Part shown: positions 8,685 to 17,663 of the stretch, in pieces
Numbering within the stretch: the first letter of the stretch is position 1
How the letters are laid out: every line of letters starts with the position of its first letter
Source of the DNA: Flavobacterium sp. W4I14
GTDB lineage: Bacteria; Bacteroidota; Bacteroidia; Sphingobacteriales; Sphingobacteriaceae
Direction: 5' to 3'
Length of the DNA: 64,000 bases
NCBI GenBank assembly: GCA_030817875.1
Contig: JAUSZU010000001.1
Location: 6,262,001-6,326,000, forward strand
Made by a program: the position numbers and the translations under genes
Notes under the pieces: generated by a model
The model's database searches: none
What the model was told of the DNA's origin: nothing
Seen by the model: only the letters and a program-made list of their open reading frames with translations

Positions 8685-9979
8685 TATTTCTTAGCGTATT
8701 TGAATTTTGAACCGATGAAACGAGCGTTTTCACCCAATTCTTCTTCAATACGTAATAATTGATTGTATTTTGCAATCCTGTCTGAACGTGATGCAGAACC
8801 AGTTTTAATCTGTCCGCAGTTTAAGGCAACAGCTAAATCAGCAATCGTAACATCTTCAGTTTCGCCAGAACGGTGACTCATTACCGAAGTATAGCCATTG
8901 TTTTGTGCTAAAGTTACCGCATTGATGGTTTCAGTTAAAGAACCGATCTGGTTCACTTTTACCAGGATCGAGTTAGCAGTAGCTTCATCAATACCACGTT
9001 GTAAACGGGTAACGTTAGTTACAAATAAATCATCACCAACCAATTGAACATGATCACCAATTTTATCGGTTAAGCTTTTCCAGCCAGTCCAGTCGTTTTC
9101 ATCCATACCATCTTCAATAGAGATAATTGGATATTTTGCAGAAAGATCAGCTAAATATTGTGCCTGCTCTTCGCTAGAACGAATTACTCCAGTAGCGCCT
9201 TCAAATTTAGTATAGTCGTATTTACCATCTTTGTAAAACTCAGATGATGCACAGTCTAAAGCTAAACAGATTTGAGAACCTGGTTTGTAACCAGCAGTTT
9301 CAATTGCTTTTAATACCGTTTCAATTGCATCTTCAGTACCGTCAAAAGTTGGAGCAAAACCACCTTCATCACCTACTGCAGTAGATAAACCTCTATCGTG
9401 AAGAATTTTTTTCAAGCTATGGAAAACTTCAGTTCCCCAACGTAAAGCCTCAGAGAAAGAAGGTGCGCCAACTGGCATAATCATAAATTCCTGGAAAGCG
9501 ATAGGCGCATCAGAGTGTGAACCACCGTTGATGATGTTCATCATCGGAATTGGTAAAGTGTTTGCGTTAACACCACCAATATAACGGTATAATGGTTGAC
9601 CGATTTCATCAGCGGCAGCTTTAGCAGCAGCCAAAGAAACACCTAAAATAGCATTAGCACCTAAGTTACCTTTGTTTTCGGTACCATCCAGGTCTAACAT
9701 GATTTTATCAATTGTATTTTGCTCAAAAACATCAATACCTCTTAATGCATCAGCAATTTTAGTATTTACATTTTCTACAGCTTTCAAAACACCTTTACCT
9801 AAATATGTAGATTTATCTCCATCACGTAATTCAACAGCCTCATATTGTCCAGTAGATGCACCGCTTGGTACAGCTGCACGGCCAAAAGCACCTGCTTCTG
9901 TTACAACTTCTACTTCTACTGTTGGATTGCCTCTCGAATCGAGAATTTGTCTGGCATGGACATTAACGATTATGCTCAT
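8684..9979 (-). CDS. eno: Enolase (phosphopyruvate hydratase)
   Basis: Glycolytic enzyme interconverting 2-phosphoglycerate and phosphoenolpyruvate. Full length (431 aa) with all signatures: N-terminal ARQILDSRGNPTVEVEV, the flexible loop PSGASTGQYEA, metal-ligand motifs LDCASSEF, SIEDGMDENDW and GDDLFVTN, catalytic Lys in NSILVKVNQIGSLTET, and SHRSGETED near the C-terminus. The start is fixed by conserved SIIVNVHARQILDSRG. A TAACTTTG box lies about 70 bases upstream. Confidence 0.98.
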   Translation of the reverse strand: MSIIVNVHARQILDSRGNPTVEVEVVTEAGAFGRAAVPSGASTGQYEAVELRDGDKSTYLGKGVLKAVENVNTKIADALRGIDVFEQNTIDKIMLDLDGTENKGNLGANAILGVSLAAAKAAADEIGQPLYRYIGGVNANTLPIPMMNIINGGSHSDAPIAFQEFMIMPVGAPSFSEALRWGTEVFHSLKKILHDRGLSTAVGDEGGFAPTFDGTEDAIETVLKAIETAGYKPGSQICLALDCASSEFYKDGKYDYTKFEGATGVIRSSEEQAQYLADLSAKYPIISIEDGMDENDWTGWKSLTDKIGDHVQLVGDDLFVTNVTRLQRGIDEATANSILVKVNQIGSLTETINAVTLAQNNGYTSVMSHRSGETEDVTIADLAVALNCGQIKTGSASRSDRIAKYNQLLRIEEELGENARFIGSKFKYAKK

Positions 9980-10048
9980 TTTTATTTGATTTTTTTATTG
10001 ATTTTTTAACCTGCTTAGTGTATAAAGTACAATTACTAAGCGCAACAC

Positions 10049-10056
10049 CAAAGTTA
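10049..10056 (-). promoter_or_regulatory. Putative -7 box of the eno promoter
   Basis: On the minus strand the sequence reads TAACTTTG, a match to TAnnTTTG, about 70 bases ahead of the enolase start. The -33 element is not clear. Confidence 0.4.
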
Positions 10057-10190
10057 GTATTATTTTTAAATAAATAAAGCGTTTTAAGGGTTAATGTTAC
10101 GATAGTTGTTCAAGTTAATCAGCAGTTAATTTTATGTTAATATTGGTCATGAAACATGTTTAAGTTAGTAGCCTATTGAGGATAAGAATA

Positions 10191-10320
10191 TTTTTATTAA
10201 TTTGAAAAGCAGTGGCAGCGGTGCTTAGGTTGGGTCTGGTCCCGCTTTCCATTACGCCCGACTTTACGTCAGGATCCATTTCAATCGCGTTTAAATTATT
10301 TAGGTTCTGTAATGCTTAGG
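10191..10320. repeat. CCCGCTTTCC-type dispersed sequence
   Basis: A G+C-richer island (words GGGTCTGGTCCCGCTTTCC and ACGCCCGACTTTACGTCAGG) in an A/T-rich gap. It shares the GGGCTTTCC/CCGCTTTCC core with islands at 17410-17520 and 37270-37360. I see no open frame, tRNA fold or clear boundaries. Confidence 0.4.
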
Positions 10321-10348
10321 GTAAGCCAGGTCTGATTAAGACATGCTA

Positions 10349-10371
10349 TCGGTCGGCGTCACACCGACCGA
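10349..10371 (-). terminator. Hairpin after the DUF2911 gene
   Basis: Stem TCGGTCGG / CCGACCGA around CGTCACA, 13 bases beyond the stop on the minus strand. No strong T run follows, so efficiency is unclear. Confidence 0.5.
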
Positions 10372-10383
10372 AATAGAATCTCT

Positions 10384-11232
10384 TTATTTTTTAGCTTCGG
10401 CCAAAAGTTCAGAATTGAGGCGTACATATTCATCAATCTTTTGTGCCTTTGCAGCATCTATGCCTTGTTGTGCAGTAGCTGATGCTCCCGCTTTATCGCC
10501 CATTTTTAATTGGATACGGCCTTTCCACAGTTTAAACCATGGTGCTTTAGGATCTGATTTTTCTGCTTCCGTCATCCATTCTAAAGCTGTTTTTAAATCT
10601 TTTCCATTTTGATAATAATACAATGCCGAATTAAAGTAAGGTTTTTTTTCGCCCTTCATCGCTTCTGCAATATTTGCCATTACTTTCTCATCAATAGAAG
10701 TTGTGATATTGATAGTATAAGCACTATTCTCCCACGTCATATTTAACTGTGCCGAAGTTTCGCTAACAGCTGAAAACTGCATGCTAAGGGTTTCTACTTT
10801 ATCTTTTAAAGCCGTTGTTTTTACTTTTACACGAAGCACATCATCACTTTCCTTATATTCGTAAGCACCCCATTGATCGGGCGTTTTGCTAAAAATAACC
10901 GTCCACTCATTTTTGCCTGGGATGCTGAACAGGCCATATTCGCCAGCAGGCAGATCTTTGCCTTCAATTTTAACGGCATCGGTAAATTTAATGCGTGTGG
11001 CCGCATTTGCCCCGTTACGCCAAACTACGCCCATTGGCTCCATACCGCCAAAAATTTTGCGGCCTTTAACATTCGGGCGAGAGTAGGTTAACGTTATTTT
11101 GCCTAATCCAAAATCCTGGATAATGGTTTGTCCGCTACTTGGTTGAGGAAACTTGGCTCCCTGGGCATTTGCGAAATCTGCTGCACCTAAAAGTGTAACA
11201 AACAGCACTACTGATTTGATCGATAATTTCAT
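10384..11232 (-). CDS. Secreted DUF2911 protein with C-terminal TPR-like helices
   Basis: Starting at the second in-frame ATG gives a good signal peptide (MKLSIKSVVLFVTLLGAADF, cleaved after NAQ); the upstream ATG would add 12 polar residues in front of it. Residues about 30-170 match the DUF2911 pattern, including KITLTYSRPNVKGRKIFGG and PAGEYGLFSIPG with the later TVIFSKTPDQWGAYEY. The C-terminal 100 residues are helical with TPR-like spacing (ALYYYQNGKDLKTALEWM, then AEKSDPKAPWFKLWKGRI). The function of DUF2911 is not known. It is probably periplasmic or exported. Confidence 0.8.
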   Translation of the reverse strand: MKLSIKSVVLFVTLLGAADFANAQGAKFPQPSSGQTIIQDFGLGKITLTYSRPNVKGRKIFGGMEPMGVVWRNGANAATRIKFTDAVKIEGKDLPAGEYGLFSIPGKNEWTVIFSKTPDQWGAYEYKESDDVLRVKVKTTALKDKVETLSMQFSAVSETSAQLNMTWENSAYTINITTSIDEKVMANIAEAMKGEKKPYFNSALYYYQNGKDLKTALEWMTEAEKSDPKAPWFKLWKGRIQLKMGDKAGASATAQQGIDAAKAQKIDEYVRLNSELLAEAKK

Positions 11233-11293
11233 TGCTTTGTTGTTTTTGGTTTGCACGAATTTACGCAATAAGCTTTGAGTTTAACAAAATGTT

Positions 11294-11815
11294 TTAATGC
11301 TGTTCTTTGCTCAGCTGGTGTTTCCTAAATCCAAAAATCAATTCATCAAAATATTCGCCATTTTTAAAAATAGTATCTTTTAGCGAGGCCTCGAAAATAA
11401 AGCCCGATTTCTTTAAAACCTGCTGCGAGGCCAGGTTCGTATGTGTCGTCCGTGCAAAAATTCTTTCAATATCGAAGTTGTCGAAACCATATTTAAGCAT
11501 TTCTTTTATGGCAAGTGGAACAATGCCTTTGCCCCAAAAATCCTCAGCAATCCAATAGCCTATCTCTGCACTTTTGCTGTAAATATCGGCCAGTTGATGC
11601 ACACCAATCGATCCAATTACTTCATCGTTTAACACAATCGCCTTGATTTGTAAGGGATCATGACTCAGTGCGAGTTGAATAAAAGCTTCGCCATCTTTTT
11701 TCTCGTAAGGAAAAGGGAATTTATTGGTTAAATATTTCGAAATATTGAAATTGTTGGCATGTTTAACTAAACTTTCAACATCACTTGGTTGGTAAGGGCG
11801 TAAAATTAATTGCAT
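11294..11815 (-). CDS. GNAT family N-acetyltransferase (RimJ/RimL-like)
   Basis: A GNAT fold of the RimJ/RimL type: N-terminal LILRPYQPSDVESLVKHANN, the beta4 segment SAEIGYWIAEDFWGKGIVPLAIKEMLKYGF holding the acetyl-CoA pyrophosphate loop (WGKGI), and TNLASQQVLKKSGFIFE with DEL(I)FGFR at the end. These features are usual for enzymes that acetylate N-termini of ribosomal proteins or small molecules, but the substrate cannot be read from sequence. I chose the internal ATG, which places the LILRPY strand at residue 3; an ATG six codons earlier is also possible. Confidence 0.8.
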   Translation of the reverse strand: MQLILRPYQPSDVESLVKHANNFNISKYLTNKFPFPYEKKDGEAFIQLALSHDPLQIKAIVLNDEVIGSIGVHQLADIYSKSAEIGYWIAEDFWGKGIVPLAIKEMLKYGFDNFDIERIFARTTHTNLASQQVLKKSGFIFEASLKDTIFKNGEYFDELIFGFRKHQLSKEQH

Positions 11816-11889
11816 TGCGTATGATTTTATCAAGATGAATGTGCTTTGTAACTTTTCATTAAAACTAAAGTCAGAAACAAAATGCTTTT

Positions 11890-12522
11890 ATGTTACACTT
11901 CAATCAATTTGAAAAATCTTATTTCAATCATCTTGTTTTAAAGATAGAAAATATTAAAATTCCCGAAGGCATTTTCTGGATAAAAGGAAGTAACGGCTCA
12001 GGGAAAAGTACCCTGCTGAAAGCAATTGCAGGAATATTGTCTTTCGAAGGCGATATAGCAATTAATACTATTTATTTAAAAGATCATGGTGTTTCCTTTA
12101 GAAAGCTTGTAAATTTTGCCGAGGCCGAGCCACTGTACCCCGAATTTTTAACCGGATTTGAAATGGTTGATCTTTTCGCTAAAGCCAAGGGGGCTGTTTC
12201 TGATCAAGAAAAGACCTTAATTGCTGAAATGGGTATGGAGCCTTACATTCATAGTCCGTTGGGTTCATATTCTAGTGGCATGTTAAAAAAGTTGTCGCTG
12301 GTTTTGGCTTTTTTAGGGCAACCTAAATTGATCTTATTAGACGAGCCTTTAAATACGATTGATATAGAATCTTTGGAAATATTATACCGCTGGATTAATG
12401 AAAAGTACCAAAATGAAAAAATCAGTTTTTTACTGTCCTCACATCAGCCATTAGAAGAATTAAAACTGCCTGGACTTAAAAAGATCAATATTCAAGATAA
12501 AAAACTAATACTGAATTTTTAA
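11890..12522 (+). CDS. ABC transporter ATP-binding protein
   Basis: Single nucleotide-binding domain of 210 residues. Walker A GSNGSGKST is at residues 33-41, the signature motif is YSSGMLKKLSL (a variant of LSGGQ), Walker B is LILLDEPLNTID, and the switch His is in LLSSHQPLEEL. It overlaps the next gene by one base (TAATG), so the two are translationally coupled and form an exporter-type pair. The substrate is unknown. Confidence 0.88.
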   Translation: MLHFNQFEKSYFNHLVLKIENIKIPEGIFWIKGSNGSGKSTLLKAIAGILSFEGDIAINTIYLKDHGVSFRKLVNFAEAEPLYPEFLTGFEMVDLFAKAKGAVSDQEKTLIAEMGMEPYIHSPLGSYSSGMLKKLSLVLAFLGQPKLILLDEPLNTIDIESLEILYRWINEKYQNEKISFLLSSHQPLEELKLPGLKKINIQDKKLILNF

Positions 12523-13649
12523 TGTCGTTGCTTATAAATACCGCCTTAAAGAAAATATTTGTTGATGGTTTTTACCGTACCCATGCAGCTATGTTGGTAT
12601 TCATCTTTGTGATGTTGATCAGTTACTGTTTCTTTATTAATACTTTGGGCACTGTTCGGCCAGACCAGATTGATTTCTGGCAGTTTTTCTTTACCATTAG
12701 TTTGGTGAGTAATCCACTAATGATGACTTTCTATCTTATAGGTAGCTCATTATATGCTTACAAAAGCTTAAAATACGTCTTAAGTCAACTTGTTTTGCCC
12801 CAGCAAGAGTTTCTGTATTATAGTTTCACCTCATCAACCAAAAAACAGCAGTTTATGGCCTGGTGTGTAGTGCAGACCTGCATATTTATCCCTGTATTGT
12901 GTTATACGTTATACGCCATAAGCATGGGAATTGTATTTGGCTATTATCTTATTTCTATCGGGATTTTATTTTTTCAATTGCTTTTGGTTTTAGCATGCGC
13001 TTATATATACCTTAAAGAAAGTAACAGTTTAATAGAGGTTAACAAGCCAAATTGGTTACTCAAGGTTAGCAGGAAATGGAGCAAACCTGTTTTTTTGTTA
13101 TATAGTTTTCAGGTTTTCAATCAATCGAAATTGGCTTATATGCTCACCAAACTGCTTTCGTGGGTGCTGATTTCGAGTGTGTTGGTGGTTTTTGCTGATC
13201 TTAAAGATGATTCAAGATTATTGATGCTCGTTATCTCGTGTGTTGCTGTGGCGCATTTGGTGCTTATTTATCAGGAGAAGGTTTTTAATAATAGATACTT
13301 GTCTTTCTTGCCAAATTTTCCTTTTACTAAAAAGAAAGTATTTTTTAGTTTTTGTTTAAACTATCTCATTTTATTACTACCCGAAATCTGTTGGATATTT
13401 ACCAACTTCGGTATTTTAACATCGTTTGGGTTAACCGCATTTGCCTTTTCTGCGATCCTGTTATTTAGAAGCCTGCTGTTGTTAAATGCGATACAGATTA
13501 AAGGATTTTTGATATGGGTTTTTTGCCTGTTTTTCCTTTTTTATGTATTTATTATGTTTGGCTTCGGGTTAATCCTTATTCCATTGAATGTTATTGTCGC
13601 CTGGACAGTGTTCAATCGAAATTATTTAAATAATAGTATTTTGTGTTGA
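12522..13649 (+). CDS. ABC transporter membrane protein (putative exporter permease)
   Basis: A very hydrophobic protein of 375 residues with roughly ten predicted membrane helices and no soluble domain. It shares a stop/start overlap with the ATPase gene, which identifies it as the partner permease although I cannot place it in a named permease family. A hydrophilic segment around residues 165-190 (ESNSLIEVNKPNWLLKVSRK) may be the coupling loop to the ATPase. The gene converges on the next minus-strand gene with no clear terminator. Confidence 0.75.
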   Translation: MSLLINTALKKIFVDGFYRTHAAMLVFIFVMLISYCFFINTLGTVRPDQIDFWQFFFTISLVSNPLMMTFYLIGSSLYAYKSLKYVLSQLVLPQQEFLYYSFTSSTKKQQFMAWCVVQTCIFIPVLCYTLYAISMGIVFGYYLISIGILFFQLLLVLACAYIYLKESNSLIEVNKPNWLLKVSRKWSKPVFLLYSFQVFNQSKLAYMLTKLLSWVLISSVLVVFADLKDDSRLLMLVISCVAVAHLVLIYQEKVFNNRYLSFLPNFPFTKKKVFFSFCLNYLILLLPEICWIFTNFGILTSFGLTAFAFSAILLFRSLLLLNAIQIKGFLIWVFCLFFLFYVFIMFGFGLILIPLNVIVAWTVFNRNYLNNSILC

Positions 13650-13677
13650 TGTTATTTCAGCTATGAACATCGTCTAT

Positions 13678-14037
13678 TTAAATATTCGCAAATAAAAAGT
13701 TTAATCTTGTAAGCTCTGTTTTTATCTGATTCATACCGATTAAACCTCCAGACATACCACTCGACTGCTGAAAAACATTTACAGTAAGTTCGTTTTCAGT
13801 ATTTGGTGACATGGTTACGCTAAATTTGTAATAGGTTGCAAATGCACCTAATAAAAGCCGTTTTGTTCGGCTGCCTTTCTCTAAAATTAAATTTCCATAT
13901 TGATGGTCGAAGACTTTATAGCCTTGTTGTTCCATGAGACCGGTAATTTTTTTAGTCATTTCTTCAATAGAAACATCTTTATATAAATTCGAAATCAATC
14001 CATCAACAGTTTGCATGTTTTTTATAAAATGTGTCAT
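13678..14037 (-). CDS. Hypothetical protein
   Basis: A protein of 119 residues that I do not recognise. It has no signal peptide or membrane helix. The N-terminal half is helical (VDGLISNLYKDVSIEEMTKK), and the C-terminal half has alternating beta-like stretches (GNLILEKGSRTKRLLLGAF) followed by a Gly/Ser/Met-rich loop SSGMSGGLIGMNQ. It lies 18 bases downstream of the PBP4-type gene on the same strand, so the two may be co-transcribed. Confidence 0.6.
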   Translation of the reverse strand: MTHFIKNMQTVDGLISNLYKDVSIEEMTKKITGLMEQQGYKVFDHQYGNLILEKGSRTKRLLLGAFATYYKFSVTMSPNTENELTVNVFQQSSGMSGGLIGMNQIKTELTRLNFLFANI

Positions 14038-14055
14038 ATTTTATATCAGTTAATT

Positions 14056-15465
14056 TTATTTGAGTTCATCTAATACCTTAAATAATTTTTTGTTAATCCC
14101 GCTTCCGCTATAATTATTGATATTAATAACGATTACATATTTATTGCCTGCAGCATCAGTATGATAGCCTGCAAATGCCGAAACATCATTTATCGTTCCG
14201 CTTTTAATTTTCATTCCATTGTACTCGGGTAAGGCCTTATAATAATCTGCGAACCAATTTTCTTTCTGGATACGGAAAAGTATATCCGCCATTGCCGAGG
14301 TAGTTATTCTGTCGCCTGGAGAAAGTCCACTACCATCAATAATATTCAATGCCGTTCTATCAATGCCTTTATCGGCCCAGAAATTGATTTCGGTTTCCGC
14401 TCCTTTACTTGTTGTACCTGCTTTGCCTGATTTTATCGCAATGGTTTTTAAAAGTGATTCGCCATATAAATTGATGCTTTTCTTTAGAAACCAGTAGGTT
14501 ATTTCGCTTAAACTAGCCGAACTGATGGTGCTTATTTTCTGTGTAACTGAAGGAATGACCTGATTGTTCAAGGTCATTAACCTTGCCGTTGTGGCTTGCT
14601 GACCTGTCGAAATACCCAATCTTTTCAAAGTATCCTGTAAACGGTAAGCGCAATCAAAAGCAGGGTCGGGGAGGGCTACAGAAATGCCTGTTTTGGCAAT
14701 GCCTAATCCCCAGCTTCCGCGGAGGTAAGCAACATTACTGTAAGGTGGAAGAAAAGCATAACTTCTATCACCAGAACCCTGACTTCCGGTTTTTAGTTCA
14801 TTTATGATCTGGACGTAAGGTGTTGCAGGAATTGTTTTTACTATCTTAACTTCATCTGCTGTACTACTTCCAGGTTTCAAATGAATATCAAATTGATTTT
14901 CGCGCCAGGCTAAGCCAGAAGTCCCCGCACCATAATAATTGCCAATATCCTGCCAAACCCAACCTTCGGGTGTTGTTTGTGTGCCAAAAATGCGATCATC
15001 GCCAATTATTGTTCCTTCAATTTTTTTGATTCCGGCAGATTTTATTGCAGCAACCCATTGCGTTAAAACAGCATTTTCTTTGTTTTGATATCGCCAGGAG
15101 CCCAAAGTTGGATCGCCACTGCCAATAATGATCAGGTTTCCTTTTAATATTCCATCTGTAGTAATTGTTCCGGTATAGGCCAATGTGGTTTGGAATTGAA
15201 AATCTTTCCCTAAAATACTGAAAGCAGTAGCTGCAGTTATGGTTTTTAAGGTTGAAGCTGTAGCCAGGCCGATTTGCTCATTTTTAGCATAAAGCGTTTT
15301 ACCTGTATTGGCATCTAAAACGCAAAGTGAAGCAATGGCATGTTTTGCCTGTTCATCATTTAATAAATTATCGAAGGCCTTTTCGAGGTTCTGAATTCGA
15401 TTTTGAGCAATTGTAATATTTGCAGCAAAAATTAAAAGCAATAGGGAATATATTTTTAATCGCAT
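14056..15465 (-). CDS. dacB: D-alanyl-D-alanine carboxypeptidase/endopeptidase, PBP4 (S13) family
   Basis: Periplasmic penicillin-binding protein that trims or cleaves peptidoglycan peptides. A signal peptide (MRLKIYSLLLLIFAANITIA) precedes the active-site motifs of the S13 family: SxxK at Ser71-Thr-Leu-Lys74 in ATASTLKT, SxN at Ser330-Asn332 in KKSINLYGESLLK, and KSG at 421-423 in MKIKSGTIND. The large insertion between the first and second motifs, typical of PBP4 rather than PBP5, is present. Length (469 aa) is normal. Only low-complexity sequence separates it from the upstream phosphatidyltransferase gene. Confidence 0.9.
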   Translation of the reverse strand: MRLKIYSLLLLIFAANITIAQNRIQNLEKAFDNLLNDEQAKHAIASLCVLDANTGKTLYAKNEQIGLATASTLKTITAATAFSILGKDFQFQTTLAYTGTITTDGILKGNLIIIGSGDPTLGSWRYQNKENAVLTQWVAAIKSAGIKKIEGTIIGDDRIFGTQTTPEGWVWQDIGNYYGAGTSGLAWRENQFDIHLKPGSSTADEVKIVKTIPATPYVQIINELKTGSQGSGDRSYAFLPPYSNVAYLRGSWGLGIAKTGISVALPDPAFDCAYRLQDTLKRLGISTGQQATTARLMTLNNQVIPSVTQKISTISSASLSEITYWFLKKSINLYGESLLKTIAIKSGKAGTTSKGAETEINFWADKGIDRTALNIIDGSGLSPGDRITTSAMADILFRIQKENWFADYYKALPEYNGMKIKSGTINDVSAFAGYHTDAAGNKYVIVININNYSGSGINKKLFKVLDELK

Positions 15466-15545
15466 AGGGATTTTATCCGTTGAAGATTAACAAAGATAAA
15501 ATTAATTAAAAGGCAATAATTGTTATGATAAGATCTTTACAAAGA

Positions 15546-16148
15546 TCATCCATTAAACAGTTTGTTACGTTTAATTTCTTTTCCCTGTCTCAATTTTACA
15601 GCATGATAAATGGTTGGTACATCATTCGTCCATTTTTTTAGGGTGAAAACGATGGCAAGTATTTCTATTCGGGTTGCCAATCCGAGCCAAAAGCAAATTT
15701 CAAATAATACAACCGATTCGCAATGAACTATAATTTCGACCAAAGTGGCAAATATAGTCAACGTCCAGATTTTAGCGCCGATAGAATGCGTAGCGATTTC
15801 TTTTCTGAATTTGATATAGCTTAATGCATAGGTTGAAGCTTCGAAAGCACCAAGGACGATCAGTTTTACCAAGTTGACTTTGAAAAAATCAGGACATTGG
15901 ATATAAGTAGCAACCGCAACCGAGATAAAAAAAACCTGATCAATACCGGAATCTAAACGTCGTAATTTTTCGGAGGAGATATTGAGTTTTCTGGCTATTA
16001 TTCCATCAAATACATCTGTTAATAAACCAATCGATAATAATGTGACTGCAAGAAAAGAATAGTAATTGACGTAGAAAAAGCTTAATAGAATTATTATAAA
16101 ACCAATCAGTAACCTGGAATATATTAAAGCGATTGGAATATGTTTCAT
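15546..16148 (-). CDS. CDP-alcohol phosphatidyltransferase family protein
   Basis: Integral membrane enzyme of about 200 residues with six predicted helices. The CDP-alcohol motif runs from Asp45 to Asp70: DVFDGIIAR then SSEKLRRLDSGID. All four catalytic/metal-binding aspartates (45, 48, 66, 70) and the AR pair are present, but the glycine that normally stands four residues before the third Asp is Leu62. The family transfers a phosphatidyl or phosphoalcohol group from CDP-alcohol to another alcohol in phospholipid synthesis; the acceptor is not evident. It may be a pgsA-like paralog of altered specificity. Confidence 0.75.
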   Translation of the reverse strand: MKHIPIALIYSRLLIGFIIILLSFFYVNYYSFLAVTLLSIGLLTDVFDGIIARKLNISSEKLRRLDSGIDQVFFISVAVATYIQCPDFFKVNLVKLIVLGAFEASTYALSYIKFRKEIATHSIGAKIWTLTIFATLVEIIVHCESVVLFEICFWLGLATRIEILAIVFTLKKWTNDVPTIYHAVKLRQGKEIKRNKLFNG

Positions 16149-16162
16149 GGTGGAGAGCGGGC

Positions 16163-16196
16163 ATAAAAAAGTCCCCCGATTTACACCGGGGGACTT
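16163..16196 (-). terminator. Terminator of asd
   Basis: On the minus strand AAGTCCCCCGG...CGGGGGACTTTTTT forms a strong G+C stem followed by six T, about 20 bases past the asd stop codon. Confidence 0.85.
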
Positions 16197-16212
16197 CTCT
16201 TGAGGATATTGA

Positions 16213-17202
16213 TTAAACTAATTCTTTCTGAATTAGATATTCGGCAATCTGAACGGCATTGGTTGCAGCCCCTTTGCGCAAGTTATCTGCAACAATCCAA
16301 AGATTTAAAGCTTTAGGCGCCGATTCGTCTCTACGGATACGGCCTACAAAAACTTCATCTTTTTCATGAGCATCTTTTGGCATTGGGTATTTTAAGTTGG
16401 CAACATCATCAACAACGATTATGCCTGGTGCTTTTTCTAAAATACTGCGCACTTCAGCTAAATCGAAATCATTTTCGAACTCGATATTAACTGATTCTGA
16501 GTGGCCGCCCATTACCGGGATACGAACTGTAGTAGCGGTAACTTTAATGCTATCATCGCTCATAATTTTGTTCGTTTCCTTAACCATTTTCATTTCTTCT
16601 TTGGTATATCCGTTTTCCATGAAAACATCAATATGAGGAAGAACGTTTAAATCAATTTCATATGGATAAGCTTTAGGGCCATCAATGCCTTTACGCTCGT
16701 TCATTAACTGCTCAACGGCTTTAACGCCTGTACCCGTAACCGATTGGTAAGTAGAAACAATTACACGTTTAATTTTGTATTTATCGTGCAAAGGTTTTAA
16801 AACCACCACCATTTGAATAGTAGAACAGTTCGGGTTAGCAATGATTTTGTTATCGATAGAAAGTTCGTGTGCGTTAACTTCTGGTACAATTAATTTTATT
16901 GCAGGATCCATTCTCCATGCAGAAGAGTTATCGATAACGGTTGTTCCAGCTTCTTTAAAACGTGGAGCGTGCTCCAATGAAGTATTTCCACCCGCAGAAA
17001 ACAAAGCGATATCTGGTTTCATGCTGATTGCAGTATCCATGCTAACAATTGGGAACTTCTTACCCTTAAAAGTAATTTCCTTGCCAACACTCTTTTCTGA
17101 TGCTACGGGAATCAACTCTGTTAAAGGGAAATTTCTTTCCTCCAATACTTTTAACATGACAGTGCCTACCAATCCGGTGGCACCTACTACTGCTACTTTC
17201 AT
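16213..17202 (-). CDS. asd: Aspartate-semialdehyde dehydrogenase
   Basis: Reduces 4-aspartyl phosphate to aspartate semialdehyde with NADPH, the branch point for lysine/diaminopimelate, threonine and methionine synthesis. NADP motif VGATGLVG is at residues 6-13, the catalytic Cys126 is in ANPNCSTIQ, and GGHSESVNIEFEN carries the substrate-binding His. The 329-residue length and absence of large insertions fit the shorter Gram-positive-like/Bacteroidota subclass. Monocistronic, with its own terminator. Confidence 0.95.
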   Translation of the reverse strand: MKVAVVGATGLVGTVMLKVLEERNFPLTELIPVASEKSVGKEITFKGKKFPIVSMDTAISMKPDIALFSAGGNTSLEHAPRFKEAGTTVIDNSSAWRMDPAIKLIVPEVNAHELSIDNKIIANPNCSTIQMVVVLKPLHDKYKIKRVIVSTYQSVTGTGVKAVEQLMNERKGIDGPKAYPYEIDLNVLPHIDVFMENGYTKEEMKMVKETNKIMSDDSIKVTATTVRIPVMGGHSESVNIEFENDFDLAEVRSILEKAPGIIVVDDVANLKYPMPKDAHEKDEVFVGRIRRDESAPKALNLWIVADNLRKGAATNAVQIAEYLIQKELV

Positions 17203-17409
17203 TTTAAATTTTAATTATATATTATTAAACATTTGATATAAGCCCAAATATGCTAAAAATTAAGCTTATATCCCCATTGTTACCAATTAAATTTGCTTTT
17301 AATATTTAAAATCTTACTTTTTCAATAGAAAATAAGGTTAAAAGATTAAGCATAATTCGATTTAGCTATACTTGATGCGCACTACTAAAAAATATTTGAT
17401 TTCTATTTT

Positions 17410-17520
17410 GGAAAGCATGTTACTGTGCTTATCGGTTCCGAGCGTCCTGCTATCCACTTCAAGCCTCCACTGCGTTACGGGCTTTCCGCTACTATCAGGT
17501 TTAGATAACTCAGATCAGCA
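17410..17520. repeat. CGGGCTTTCCGCTACTATC-type dispersed sequence
   Basis: G+C-richer island with words TCCGAGCGTCCTGCTATCC and ACGGGCTTTCCGCTACTATC, sharing its core with the islands near 10191-10320 and 37270-37360. It is non-coding and lies in a 461-base gap that also contains a half REP element and a palindrome. Confidence 0.45.
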
Positions 17521-17570
17521 GTTCTAAGCTAAACTATATTGTTGAAGAATTGAAGGTTTGCTGTTTTGGA

Positions 17571-17611
17571 GATAGATCTCTCCATTTCGCAATGTTCAGT
17601 CGAGATGACGA
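17571..17611. repeat. Half copy of the CGTCATTTCGAG-type element
   Basis: Equivalent to the right unit of the full element at 2022-2121: AGATCTCTCCATTTCGC then TTCAGTCGAGATGACGAT, without the partner unit. Confidence 0.7.
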
Positions 17612-17621
17612 TAATTGCAGA

Positions 17622-17654
17622 AAACCTCGCAGGTTTTCGAAACCTGCGAGGTTT
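17622..17654 (-). terminator. Palindrome after the sugar-isomerase gene (probable terminator)
   Basis: AAACCTCGCAGGTTT-TCG-AAACCTGCGAGGTTT, a 15-base perfect stem about 10 bases beyond the stop codon of the last gene in the minus-strand cluster. It has the same AACCT...AGGTT design as 22434-22461. Confidence 0.65.
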
Positions 17655-17663
17655 GGATAAGTT

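Noticed and set aside
10873..11091. Plus-strand reading frames opposite the DUF2911 gene
   Set aside because: They lie entirely within a convincing minus-strand gene and show no family features.
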